From RGIG6919 sp045531905 (lineage in GTDB: Bacteria; Bacillota; Clostridia; Lachnospirales; Lachnospiraceae): a stretch of DNA of 64,000 bases. Below the pieces are notes generated by a model that saw only the letters and a program-made list of their open reading frames with translations, made no database searches and was not told the DNA's origin. Shown one piece after another: positions 7,267 to 15,828 of this stretch. The stretch lies in the NCBI GenBank assembly GCA_045531905.1, contig JAZSEY010000003.1, forward strand, positions 191,234-255,233, given 5' to 3'. Numbering within the stretch: position 1 is the stretch's first letter; every line of letters begins with the position of its first letter. Both the position numbers and the translations under genes were made by a program.

Positions 7267-7665
7267 CTAGGCTGTCTGATGTTCCTTCTTACAAGCATTA
7301 CAACATCCCTTAAACAACAGGGAATACTCTGTAATCTCTCCTGCTGTAGCTGATGCTGCCTTGCCAAGAATCTCATCTGAAATATCCAACTCCACATCAC
7401 TAACTGCACCACATTCCTTACATAAAAAATGATAGTGTGGATGGGTGAACCCATCAAAGTGGTCTGTCTTGCCATCACAGGAAAGTCTCAAAATCTCACC
7501 CTGGTCTGCCAGTAAAGATAAATTACGATAGACTGTTCCCAAGCTGATGTTTGGAATCTCCTGTCGCATATTCGCATACACAACGTCAGCAGTCGGATGA
7601 TCCTTTCTGCTACGCAAAAATGTAATAATCGCTTCTCTTTGCTTACTTTTCTTGGTAGTTGCCAT
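7267..7665 (-). CDS. Fur-family regulator, probably PerR-like
   Basis: The 132-residue product has the family layout: winged helix (residues about 1-75, recognition part ISLGTVYRNLSLL) and dimerisation domain with the metal ligands HPHYHFLCKECG and a second CxxC-type pair in KGCCNACKKEH that would bind structural zinc. Family members bind Fe or Mn and repress iron-uptake or peroxide-defence genes. A perfect 9-1-9 palindrome over its own start site suggests autorepression, which favours a PerR-like identification. Without alignment I cannot separate PerR from Fur or Zur with confidence. Confidence 0.85.
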   Translation of the reverse strand: MATTKKSKQREAIITFLRSRKDHPTADVVYANMRQEIPNISLGTVYRNLSLLADQGEILRLSCDGKTDHFDGFTHPHYHFLCKECGAVSDVELDISDEILGKAASATAGEITEYSLLFKGCCNACKKEHQTA

Positions 7666-7685
7666 AAGCCACCCCTTCTTTCATA

Positions 7686-7737
7686 ATTAGTAATGATTAC
7701 TAATATCATTATATACAGAGATATCCTATTTTGTCAA
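7686..7737 (-). promoter_or_regulatory. Promoter and Per/Fur-box-like operator of the fur-family gene
   Basis: On the minus strand TTGACA (7737-7732) and TATAAT (7713-7708) are 18 bases apart. Immediately downstream, covering the expected start site, is ATTAGTAAT-G-ATTACTAAT (7704-7686), a perfect inverted repeat with nine-base arms. The size and AT-rich symmetry resemble Fur/PerR boxes, so self-regulation is the simplest reading. Confidence 0.7.
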
Positions 7738-7742
7738 TTCTT

Positions 7743-8282
7743 TTATGCAAATCCAAATTCTTGATAATCCTCTAGGGTGAATCTATGGTATGTCATATGC
7801 ATATCATGAACAGATATGAGATATCTGTAATCATCCGGTTCGCCATTCTCAAAATATACCAGATAATCAAATTCTCCATTTTCCTTTTTTTCCACATGTA
7901 CTGCATCAGAGTATTGTCTAAATACAGCCAATGCATCTTCAATGGTACTGTGATGATTTTGGAATACGCGAACAAAGTCTACAATAAATTCCTGTTCTGG
8001 GGTATTGGCATGGATATAGTCCGCTGCCTTTGGTGGCATCTTAATACAAAATCTTTCTCCCTTATGAGAAATCTCTACTTCTCCATATTTCTCCTGCAAT
8101 TCCACAAAAATATCCTGTAGTTGTTTCAGCATATCTCCAACATCATAGTTTGTCTGCAATAACTGATTCAAAGACTGCAATGGATAATATAAACGAACTG
8201 TTTCACTACAATATCCAAGTTTCACCTGTTCCTCTTTTATCATGTCTACAATATTCTTTTCCAATCTGGCGTAATTTATCAT
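7743..8282 (-). CDS. DUF3877 family protein
   Basis: The 179-residue cytosolic protein has no signal peptide or membrane helix. It matches my memory of DUF3877, a family largely confined to Lachnospiraceae, with an N-terminal helical part, a segment HKGERFCIKMPPKAADYIH and an aromatic, acidic C-terminus. Its function is unknown. It follows the SpoIIQ-like gene by 14 bp, with an AGGAG ribosome site, so the two are probably co-transcribed. Confidence 0.72.
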   Translation of the reverse strand: MINYARLEKNIVDMIKEEQVKLGYCSETVRLYYPLQSLNQLLQTNYDVGDMLKQLQDIFVELQEKYGEVEISHKGERFCIKMPPKAADYIHANTPEQEFIVDFVRVFQNHHSTIEDALAVFRQYSDAVHVEKKENGEFDYLVYFENGEPDDYRYLISVHDMHMTYHRFTLEDYQEFGFA

Positions 8283-8296
8283 TTGTATCTCCTATA

Positions 8297-9040
8297 TTAT
8301 TCCACCATGAGATTTACCGGATTCACTGGGTCATCTCCCTTTGTAATTGCCAAATAAAGATGAGAACCTTCCTTTGTGTAATAACTGCTAGGCTTTGCCA
8401 CAGTAGCCACTACATCTCCTGCATTTACAAGTTCCCCTTCTTTTACAATGACCTGATCCAACTGTCCGTAATGCACCTGAAAATCATTTCCCAGGTCAAG
8501 TACAATGTAATTACCAAATTCCTTGTTGTTGCCTATCTCAGTCACTTTTCCGGCATAGACAGAAAGCACATCTTCCCCCTCCGGCGCCGCAATGAGCATG
8601 CCCGGATTGCATTTGTATTGGTCTAGGGTTCTAAAATACACTGTAGTTTCCATGCTATAAGGCAAAATCACACTGCCCGTCACCGGCCAGGTTAAAGTCT
8701 GACTGCCATTATAAGAACTGTAATCCGCTGTATTTTGCTGTGCTTCTGTTGTTACGTCAACAGTAGTATTTTCTGTACCGGCCTCCGTTGTTGTGGCCTG
8801 TGTCGACGCCTGTTCAGGTACCTTTACTTCTGCCTTCGTTTTTTGTTCATCCTTCGCAACTACGTCATTATCATTGATAACCTGTACCTGCTCTGTCTGT
8901 TCTTCGGTTGCATTCAAATCGATAGATTGTTCTTTTGCAATATCCGGATGTTCGCTTTTGTCGTTGTACACTGCCATCACCGAAATCAAGGCAATGACAC
9001 CCACCGCAAAAGCACCATAAAATAAATAGTCCTTCTTCAC
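8297..9040 (-). CDS. SpoIIQ-like protein with a degenerate M23 peptidase domain
   Basis: A GTG at 9040 with the site GAGGTGAT is a far better start than the in-frame ATG at 9070, which has none. The 247-residue protein has one N-terminal membrane helix, a Thr/Glu/Ala-rich linker and a LytM/M23 domain (WPVTGSVILPYS to the end). Of the zinc ligands, the first motif (HxGxD in active enzymes) reads NPGMLIA and the final HxH reads HLY, so the domain is probably not a peptidase. This fits SpoIIQ, the forespore protein that binds SpoIIIAH across the engulfment septum. The neighbourhood supports this: spoIID lies just upstream on the same strand, separated by an L,D-transpeptidase gene. A generic inactive M23 protein is the alternative. 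Confidence 0.75.
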   Translation of the reverse strand: MKKDYLFYGAFAVGVIALISVMAVYNDKSEHPDIAKEQSIDLNATEEQTEQVQVINDNDVVAKDEQKTKAEVKVPEQASTQATTTEAGTENTTVDVTTEAQQNTADYSSYNGSQTLTWPVTGSVILPYSMETTVYFRTLDQYKCNPGMLIAAPEGEDVLSVYAGKVTEIGNNKEFGNYIVLDLGNDFQVHYGQLDQVIVKEGELVNAGDVVATVAKPSSYYTKEGSHLYLAITKGDDPVNPVNLMVE

Positions 9041-9086
9041 TTTTATCACCTCATTGGTAGTGTTGACCATTTATTTATGATTTATT

Positions 9087-10142
9087 CTAATGTGATTCGT
9101 TTTCCTCTGATTGCGATGGCTCTACCACATGAATATCCCGAATCACTTTTGTAACCCGCCCTTTTGCATCTTCCAATTCGTATGTAATCTCATAGGTTCC
9201 CGGTGTGTCTAATGCGACAAAACCAGACATTACAATCTTATCTGTAATATCATTTCCTTCGCTGTCATAACCACTGATACCGGACATTGGGAAAAAACTT
9301 TCTCCAATTGTAACAGTAGTAGTTTCTGCACCAAAAATATATGGGGTTACATGATACCACGGACTATTCTCATCAATGTCTGTGGGGTCAAACTGGCTTT
9401 CGATTTCATCCGGATTCAACCATTTCGAAACTGGTTTTCCCATCGGTCCCACATAGTCACTATCAAAAATATGGATATAAGTGCCACGCTCGCAATTATC
9501 ATAAATCCATTTAGCGTCATTTACAGAAAGACGAATACAACCTTTAGAGGCTTTTTCCCCCAGCATGTTGTATTCATGCGTTTCTAACTGTTCCTTGTCC
9601 ATTCTGAAATAAGGAACTGAATGAAACATGATGGATTTCCAGATACGCACCGCATACTGTCCGTAAACATTTCCTACCAGACTGCGCCAAGGATAACGCT
9701 CTGACTGTAGCTTATAAGTGCCTCTAGGGGTTCTTCTGCCAGTTCCAACGGAACAAACCATAACTTTATACGGAACAGTATAATTTCCTTCATCATCTAA
9801 TGTATAAATCGTCACCACATTGCGTTCGCGATTCACCTTTACACAATAAGGATGTCCATTATCCGCCAAGATTTCGCCGTTATCCGCATCCTCCGGCACT
9901 TCCTCATAGGCGGGAAGCGTTACAACTGGGACCCCTACAATCTCTTCCGTGGTTGCTTCTGTAGTCAGCTCCTCAGTAGTCGGTTCCGTTGTGGTAATAT
10001 CCACAGTCATTTCTTCTGTATCTATTTCAGTTGTATCTTCTGCCGAAGGCTGCACGGTTTTATCAACCTGCTCTATCAACTGACAATCTGTCAGGCAAAG
10101 TCCAATCGACAGCAAGAGTAAGATAGCAATCCGCTTTATCAT
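9087..10142 (-). CDS. L,D-transpeptidase lipoprotein (YkuD) with C-terminal Ig-like domain
   Basis: The signal sequence ends in a lipobox (LCLTDC), so the enzyme should be anchored on the outer face of the membrane. A Thr/Glu-rich linker leads to a YkuD domain with the active-site signature SKGCIRLS preceded by a His about 30 residues upstream (MFHSVPYF). Most YkuD enzymes have His before the Gly; here it is Lys, a variant that keeps the catalytic Cys. A C-terminal region from about residue 262 resembles DUF5011/Ig-like folds (GESFFPMSGISGYDSEGNDI). Such enzymes make 3-3 peptidoglycan crosslinks. Its place between spoIID and the spoIIQ-like gene suggests a role in spore or septal wall. Confidence 0.85.
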   Translation of the reverse strand: MIKRIAILLLLSIGLCLTDCQLIEQVDKTVQPSAEDTTEIDTEEMTVDITTTEPTTEELTTEATTEEIVGVPVVTLPAYEEVPEDADNGEILADNGHPYCVKVNRERNVVTIYTLDDEGNYTVPYKVMVCSVGTGRRTPRGTYKLQSERYPWRSLVGNVYGQYAVRIWKSIMFHSVPYFRMDKEQLETHEYNMLGEKASKGCIRLSVNDAKWIYDNCERGTYIHIFDSDYVGPMGKPVSKWLNPDEIESQFDPTDIDENSPWYHVTPYIFGAETTTVTIGESFFPMSGISGYDSEGNDITDKIVMSGFVALDTPGTYEITYELEDAKGRVTKVIRDIHVVEPSQSEENESH

Positions 10143-10187
10143 TTGTATTCTCCAAATTCTTAAAATGGCATAAATGCCGCACGCCCC

Positions 10188-10216
10188 ATTATATCATAAT
10201 TGTTTTTTCGTGTCAG
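10188..10216 (-). promoter_or_regulatory. Promoter of the L,D-transpeptidase gene
   Basis: CTGACA (10216-10211) and TATAAT (10193-10188) on the minus strand are 17 bases apart, giving a leader of about 40 bases. The promoter sits in the 86-bp gap after spoIID, so the transpeptidase can be made without spoIID. Confidence 0.6.
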
Positions 10217-10228
10217 CATTTATCCTTT

Positions 10229-11200
10229 CTAATTCACGGGGGTTACTACTGTACCGGGATAAAAGTACGTAAGTATCTCTTCGTAATTGCTCCCGGCAAC
10301 TGCCATTTTATTTGCAGTGTATTGAGATAGTCCTAATCCGTGTCCTTTTCCAAGACAGATAACTCGGATTTGTTCTCCTATAATTTCCACATAAAATATA
10401 TGACTCTGCAATCCCGCTGCCACCATAAAATCCTCAGCAGCTACAACAATTCCGCCAATCGTCACAGACTTAACATACCCCTGCTCTGTGGCCTCTGTCA
10501 CCACAATTCGCTCTGCAAGTGCAGCTTGTTCGCAGGCCTCTAAAGAAAAACCATTCAGTTTACCATCCTCTGCCAAGGTATTTAATACTATCTTCGTTTC
10601 GTCCCAGGTAAAGGTCTGCACTTGCATATAAGATGCAGATTCAACGTCACCGCTACATGCTACACTCTGCAAATATGGAATTTCTTTTCCATAGGCTTCC
10701 ATGGCACTAATGGTATTTCCCATACTGACTGCATGATACAATGCATCAATCAACTCTCCATCATAGGTAATAGTTTGTCCCATAGTTGCAATGACCGCAT
10801 CCTGCAACCGTTTCAAATATGTATAATATCTCTTTTCTCCCCACTGCCGTTTACATTCTGCTTCCGTAAGATACATCATTCCCAAACTGGAACTATCTAT
10901 AGTTGTCATATCCGCCATCTGCTTTCGAAGAGTCGTTCTTGCTATCACCGCTTGCGCTTTCAGACTTTCCATCTCACTGTCAGGAGAAATCTGTGCTGCC
11001 AACACCTGCACCAAAAATGTTTCCAAATCTAATGTTTTCACTTCCCCTACCGCATCCACCATAATCGTCTTTCCAGATTCATAATGATTAGATAATTCTG
11101 TTCCCTCCTTCATGACACCGGTCATCACCATGGTGATTCCCACAGGAAGTAACATTGCCAGTACAATTCCGGCAAATATGACTGTTATTTTTTCACGCAT
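10229..11200 (-). CDS. spoIID: Stage II sporulation protein D (SpoIID/LytB family)
   Basis: The 323-residue protein has an N-terminal membrane helix and the SpoIID domain with LKAQAVIART near residues 80-88, SMGNTISAMEAYG and the C-terminal GKGHGLGLSQYTANKMA. SpoIID is the lytic transglycosylase that cuts glycan strands during engulfment of the forespore, working with SpoIIP and SpoIIM. The Glu that is catalytic in Bacillus and C. difficile SpoIID lies in a SEMPA-like segment just before the LKAQ motif; here the matching segment reads AAQISPDS, placing Gln70 there. Its ribosome site lies inside a hairpin that looks like the upstream glgP terminator, and a sigma-E-like promoter overlaps the same hairpin. 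Confidence 0.9.
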   Translation of the reverse strand: MREKITVIFAGIVLAMLLPVGITMVMTGVMKEGTELSNHYESGKTIMVDAVGEVKTLDLETFLVQVLAAQISPDSEMESLKAQAVIARTTLRKQMADMTTIDSSSLGMMYLTEAECKRQWGEKRYYTYLKRLQDAVIATMGQTITYDGELIDALYHAVSMGNTISAMEAYGKEIPYLQSVACSGDVESASYMQVQTFTWDETKIVLNTLAEDGKLNGFSLEACEQAALAERIVVTEATEQGYVKSVTIGGIVVAAEDFMVAAGLQSHIFYVEIIGEQIRVICLGKGHGLGLSQYTANKMAVAGSNYEEILTYFYPGTVVTPVN

Positions 11201-11240
11201 AAAAAGGACCTCCTACCAAAATGTATTCGATAGGAAGTCC
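11201..11240 (-). terminator. Hairpin that could terminate glgP and contains the spoIID ribosome site
   Basis: On the minus strand GGACTTCCTA (11240-11231) pairs with TAGGAGGTCC (11215-11206), followed by TTTTT and then the spoIID ATG at 11200. The 3' arm contains the GGAGG that serves spoIID. Read-through RNA from glgP would fold and terminate or hide the ribosome site. Confidence 0.6.
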
Positions 11241-11248
11241 ATTTATTA
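11220..11248 (-). promoter_or_regulatory. Candidate sigma-E promoter of spoIID
   Basis: TAATAAA (11248-11242) and AATACATT (11227-11220) are 14 bases apart, matching 5 of 7 and 6 of 8 positions of the Bacillus sigma-E consensus. The start would fall inside the hairpin loop or 3' arm, so this RNA would lack the 5' arm and leave the ribosome site free. spoIID is a sigma-E gene in Bacillus. Confidence 0.4.
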
Positions 11249-11272
11249 CTTATGACATAAAGTCATGATTAT

Positions 11273-13726
11273 TTATTTCTTCTTTGGAAGCTTGATTGTA
11301 ACCTTGTCTAACTTCCAAATCTCATCTACGTACTGCTGAATTGTACGGTCAGAAGAGAACTTACCAGAGCAAGCTGTATTTAACATAGCACTCTTAGCCC
11401 AAGCCTTCTCATCTCTATAAGCAGCGTCTACTCTCTTGTGAGCCTCTGCATAAGAATCGAAATCCTTCAATGTGAAGTATACATCCTGCTGTGTTAATGA
11501 GTCGTAAAGTGGTCTGAACAACTCTGTATCAGGATGATAGAAGCCGTTGATTAACTGTGTTAATACCTTACGAACAGCCTGGTTGCTATTGTAGATATCC
11601 ATTGGATTATAGCCACCCTCACGCTCATATCTCATAACTTCATCAGCTCTCATACCGAAGATAAATGCATTCTCCTCGCCAACCTCTTCTACAATCTCAA
11701 CGTTAGCACCGTCCATAGTGCCAAGTGTCAATGCACCATTTAACATGAACGTCATGTTACCTGTACCAGAAGCCTCACGGGAAGCTGTAGAAATCTGCTC
11801 GCTGACATCAGCAGCTGCGAAGATAATCTCAGCATTTGATACACGATAGTTCTCGATAAATACAACCTTAATCTTACCGTTGATAGACTCATCATTGTTG
11901 ATGACGTCTGCAACAGAGTTGATTAACTTAATTGTAAGCTTAGCATTCTTGTAACCGGCAGCAGCCTTAGCACCGAAAATAAATGTTCTTGGAACCATAT
12001 CCATAGATGGGTTCTCTTTCAATTCATTGTATAAGTGCATAACATGTAAAATGTTCAAAAGCTGACGCTTGTACTCATGTAATCTCTTAACCTGTACATC
12101 GAAGATAGAACGTGGGTCAACATCAACACCATTGTGCTCCTTGATGTAGTTAGCAAGACGAATCTTGTTCTGATACTTGATGTTCATAAACTCCTGCTGA
12201 GCCTTTGCATCATCTACGTAAACCTTTAACTTAGCAAGGTGTGGAAGATTTGTAATCCATTCATCGCCAATCTTATCTGTTACCCAGTCAGCTAATAATG
12301 GGTTACCGTGTAATAAGAAACGTCTCTGTGTGATACCGTTTGTCTTATTATTGAACTGCTCAGGATTCATCTCGTAGAAATCTCTAAGCTCTCTTTCCTT
12401 TAAAATCTCTGTGTGAAGCTGTGCTACACCGTTTACAGAATAGCTACCTGCGATTGCAAGGTGAGCCATCTTAACCTGACCATCATAAAGAATAGCCATG
12501 CTTCTAATCTTATCCTGATTACCTGGATACTTCTTCTCAATCTCAATAACAAATCTTCTGTTAATTTCTTCAACGATCTGGTATACACGAGGTAATAATC
12601 TAGAGAATAACTCGATTGGCCACTTCTCAAGCGCCTCAGCCATGATAGTATGGTTTGTATAAGCACAAGTCTTTGTTGTAACTTCCCATGCCTCATCCCA
12701 CTCAAGACCTTCCTGATCCATTAAGATACGCATTAACTCTGCAACTGCAACAGTTGGATGTGTATCGTTCAACTGGAATGTAACCTTCTCATAGAACTTC
12801 TTAATATCATCATTTGTCTCTTTATACTTTAATACAGCTCTCTGAACAGAAGCAGAAATGAAGAAATACTGCTGCTTTAAGCGGAGCTCCTTACCTGCAT
12901 AGTGATTATCGTTTGGATAAAGAACCTCAACGATTGTTCTAGCTAAGTTCTGCTGCTCAACAGCCTTCTGGTACTCACCCTTGTCAAATGCGTCAAGGTT
13001 GAAATTCTGAATTGCCTCAGCATCCCAGATACGAAGTGTATTTACAACATTATTGCCATATCCGATAACTGGTAAATCATATGGTACCGCACGGATTGAC
13101 TGATAACCTTCCTGAATGAAGTTGTTGCGTCCGTTAGCACCCTGCTCTACACGAACATAGCCACCAAACTTAACTTCAACTGCATGCTCAGCACGACGAA
13201 CCTCAAATGGGTTACCATCTACCAACCAGTCATCTGGTCTTTCTACCTGGAAACCATCCTCGATAGCCTGCTTGAACATACCATAACGATAACGGATACC
13301 ACAGCCATATGCTGGATAACCTAATGTTGCAAGTGAATCTAAGAAGCAAGCAGCAAGACGGCCAAGACCACCATTACCAAGAGCAGCATCTGGCTCCTGA
13401 TCTTCAATTACGTTGATGTCAAAACCTAACTCATCTAATGCTTCCTTAATCTGGTTGTAATATGTTAAGTTGATTAAGTTGTTACCTAATGCTCTACCCA
13501 TTAAGAACTCCATGGATAAATAGTAAACAGTCTTAACATTCTTCTTCTCATATTCCTTATGTGTAGCAATCCAACGATCAATGATGTCATCCTTTACAGC
13601 ATAAGCTACTGCTTGGAATACCTGCTGTTCTGTAGCCTCATCAATAGTCTTACGGAATAAGTTCTTGACATTATTCGTAACCTCTTTTTTGAAGCCTTCC
13701 TTATCGAAATCCGATATCTTCTTCAT
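11273..13726 (-). CDS. glgP: Glycogen/alpha-glucan phosphorylase with PLP-lysine replaced by Thr
   Basis: The 817-residue protein has the full length and motifs of GT35 phosphorylases: LGNGGLGRLAACFLDSLATL, GYGIRYRYG-like segment, FQLNDTHPTVA, QVKRLHEYKRQLLN and SEQISTASREASGTGNM. The enzyme normally releases glucose 1-phosphate from glycogen or maltodextrin with pyridoxal phosphate held by a Lys in the motif EASGTGNMK. Here that position is Thr659 (ACG at 11752-11750, one base from AAG). All other parts look intact and the frame is open, so either the enzyme is inactive or the base is wrong. The gene has its own promoter, a GGAGG site and codon bias of a highly expressed gene. MalQ and aldolase elsewhere in the window fit the same glycogen and sugar pathway. 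Confidence 0.92.
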   Translation of the reverse strand: MKKISDFDKEGFKKEVTNNVKNLFRKTIDEATEQQVFQAVAYAVKDDIIDRWIATHKEYEKKNVKTVYYLSMEFLMGRALGNNLINLTYYNQIKEALDELGFDINVIEDQEPDAALGNGGLGRLAACFLDSLATLGYPAYGCGIRYRYGMFKQAIEDGFQVERPDDWLVDGNPFEVRRAEHAVEVKFGGYVRVEQGANGRNNFIQEGYQSIRAVPYDLPVIGYGNNVVNTLRIWDAEAIQNFNLDAFDKGEYQKAVEQQNLARTIVEVLYPNDNHYAGKELRLKQQYFFISASVQRAVLKYKETNDDIKKFYEKVTFQLNDTHPTVAVAELMRILMDQEGLEWDEAWEVTTKTCAYTNHTIMAEALEKWPIELFSRLLPRVYQIVEEINRRFVIEIEKKYPGNQDKIRSMAILYDGQVKMAHLAIAGSYSVNGVAQLHTEILKERELRDFYEMNPEQFNNKTNGITQRRFLLHGNPLLADWVTDKIGDEWITNLPHLAKLKVYVDDAKAQQEFMNIKYQNKIRLANYIKEHNGVDVDPRSIFDVQVKRLHEYKRQLLNILHVMHLYNELKENPSMDMVPRTFIFGAKAAAGYKNAKLTIKLINSVADVINNDESINGKIKVVFIENYRVSNAEIIFAAADVSEQISTASREASGTGNMTFMLNGALTLGTMDGANVEIVEEVGEENAFIFGMRADEVMRYEREGGYNPMDIYNSNQAVRKVLTQLINGFYHPDTELFRPLYDSLTQQDVYFTLKDFDSYAEAHKRVDAAYRDEKAWAKSAMLNTACSGKFSSDRTIQQYVDEIWKLDKVTIKLPKKK

Positions 13727-13771
13727 TGTCTTCCTCCTTAAATATCCTTGAGTACATTAAACGCAACGTAT

Positions 13772-13800
13772 ATTTTATCATATTTTAGCGTTTTCCTCAA
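13772..13800 (-). promoter_or_regulatory. Promoter of glgP
   Basis: TTGAGG (13800-13795) and TAAAAT (13777-13772) on the minus strand are 17 bases apart. The leader is about 45 bases and ends in TTAAGGAGGAAGACA before the ATG. Confidence 0.55.
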
Positions 13801-13811
13801 CCCTTATTGTA

Positions 13812-15794
13812 TTAATCCATCAGATAGATAAACTCCTCTGTATGACTGAGCGTACCACCTGAAGAAGTAACCTGTTTCACAAGCACACGGTCACCGGTTT
13901 CTAATTCCAAATCAGCAACCCGTAATGCTTTTTTATTTATAAATTCTGTATCCTGCTTCTTACCATTTACATAGACTTGGCTAAACTCTGTAAAGTTGTC
14001 GCCACCCACTATGAAACCGTCGCCGCTTTGACGAACCATATCCAGAGTAATCTCATATAAACCCATCTGCAAATCTGAAGCAACATATTTATCCACACCA
14101 TCATATATATATTTCTCGCCATAAAGCATATCGTACTGTAATACTTCCATGTACTTTTCATAGTTTACAGCATATTTATATACCTGATGATATTTTGTCA
14201 TAATACCATTTGCGAAGCCAAGCTTTGCCATAATCTCAGAAGTTAACTGATATGCTTTGATATCCGCATTCTTCTTGTCCAAGCCAAAATTATCCCAAAT
14301 AACATAATTGGTCTGGTACGTATTCTGGAACTGCAAATCAGAATCTTCAATCTCCAAGGTCGGCAGATGGTCGCCATAAAAGATAATCATAGATTCCTCA
14401 TCAATAGCATCTACTGCCTCAATCAAATGACCGATAAAATCATCTACTTCTTTACATTGATTGATATAGTATTCAAATCCATTCTTAATCGCCTCATTCG
14501 GTTCACCCTCTAAAGTAATGGTCTGTGTCTCATCAATCTTCTCAGAAGGATACTTACCATGTGACTGCACTGTAATGGCAAACACAAAATCCTTCATATC
14601 AGTCATTTCCATTCTGGTAACTATCTCATCCACCAAAACGTCGTCTTTGACCCATTCCACTAAATTGTATTCCAAATCATACATATATTCCATGGAATCA
14701 AACACATCAAAGCCTAAATTTGCAAACACATCATTTCTACCATAAAAACTACCCTTATTGTTATGAACCACAGCTGTGTGATAACCACGTTCCTGTAAAT
14801 TATACGCAATACTTTCACAAGTCTGTTCACTTAAAATAGTTTTGTATGGATATTCACAAAGGCCAAATGCTCTGTGCGTCATACCCGTTAACACTTCAAA
14901 TTCCGTATTTACCGTTCCTGCACCGATGGTCGGCACTGTCAAAAGACCACAGGAGTATTCCTGCATCAGTTTATGAAAATTCGGTATTGGGTCCTCGGAA
15001 TAGGTATAATTCTTCATGTTATTCACATCAAAGAAGGACTCTAATTGTACCAAAATGATATTCGGCGATGCCTGGGTTTCGTCTAGTTTTGTAGAATCAT
15101 ACTCTTTCAATGAGGCCTTCAAATTCTTCATGCCTCGTTCAGTGTAATTTAACGGTATCTTAATGCCCGTATCTACAATACTATTAGAAAATGCATAGAC
15201 AAATCCACTTTTCTGGAATGTCAGGGTAATATTTCCCGTATTTTCAAAAATGGTATGCGTATATCCCGTCCACAGACATATACCCACTGTTCCACCTACC
15301 AGTATGCCAAACACCACAAAATCCCGGAACCAATGGTCCCGTCTTCTCACCCTTGGCACACGACGATACAGATAAACAGAAATACCGATGCATAAAACCA
15401 ACGCCACAATCACCAGTATGATTTGGAACACCGTCATATATTGGTCCATGATACTAAACACTGATGTCAGTACATTCACATCTGCCCAGGATAACGGTGA
15501 TACCCGGTTTGCCAATACAATGTAATTAGCAACACCAAGTATCAACCATATCAGCGCCACAAGATAGGCCCAAAACAATCGTCTCCTGGCAATCAAGCAA
15601 CACATCAGCATGGACATCAGCAATAATACATTTATCAAAAATACCGATGGCGATTCCACAATAAATTGAAATGCCTTCACAAAGGAATGCCTGTGCAAAA
15701 TCTCGATTAGTATTACCTCAAGAAACGCACCCACAAAACACAATGGAATTGGGTTGTTATTCAGTTTTTTAAGCAAATTCTTGATTGCCTGCAA
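13812..15794 (-). CDS. LTA synthase family protein (phosphoglycerol/sulfatase-type transferase)
   Basis: Five membrane helices fill residues 1 to about 180. The extracellular sulfatase-fold domain follows with PNIILVQLESFFD, GAGTVNTEFEVLTG (the Thr of the GT pair matches the nucleophile of LtaS) and FYGDHLP for metal binding. Family members polymerise glycerol phosphate from phosphatidylglycerol onto lipoteichoic acid or modify other glycans. After the catalytic domain about 75 residues form a beta-rich extra domain (FIVGGDNFTEFSQVYVNGKK) not usual in LtaS. The start is a TTG with GGAAG upstream, because the in-frame codons above it run into a stop. It follows ileS by 34 bp with no terminator, so it may be transcribed from the T-box promoter. 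Confidence 0.85.
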   Translation of the reverse strand: MQAIKNLLKKLNNNPIPLCFVGAFLEVILIEILHRHSFVKAFQFIVESPSVFLINVLLLMSMLMCCLIARRRLFWAYLVALIWLILGVANYIVLANRVSPLSWADVNVLTSVFSIMDQYMTVFQIILVIVALVLCIGISVYLYRRVPRVRRRDHWFRDFVVFGILVGGTVGICLWTGYTHTIFENTGNITLTFQKSGFVYAFSNSIVDTGIKIPLNYTERGMKNLKASLKEYDSTKLDETQASPNIILVQLESFFDVNNMKNYTYSEDPIPNFHKLMQEYSCGLLTVPTIGAGTVNTEFEVLTGMTHRAFGLCEYPYKTILSEQTCESIAYNLQERGYHTAVVHNNKGSFYGRNDVFANLGFDVFDSMEYMYDLEYNLVEWVKDDVLVDEIVTRMEMTDMKDFVFAITVQSHGKYPSEKIDETQTITLEGEPNEAIKNGFEYYINQCKEVDDFIGHLIEAVDAIDEESMIIFYGDHLPTLEIEDSDLQFQNTYQTNYVIWDNFGLDKKNADIKAYQLTSEIMAKLGFANGIMTKYHQVYKYAVNYEKYMEVLQYDMLYGEKYIYDGVDKYVASDLQMGLYEITLDMVRQSGDGFIVGGDNFTEFSQVYVNGKKQDTEFINKKALRVADLELETGDRVLVKQVTSSGGTLSHTEEFIYLMD

Positions 15795-15828
15795 AATGTC
15801 ACTTCCATTTCAAGTTACAACAAACCGC

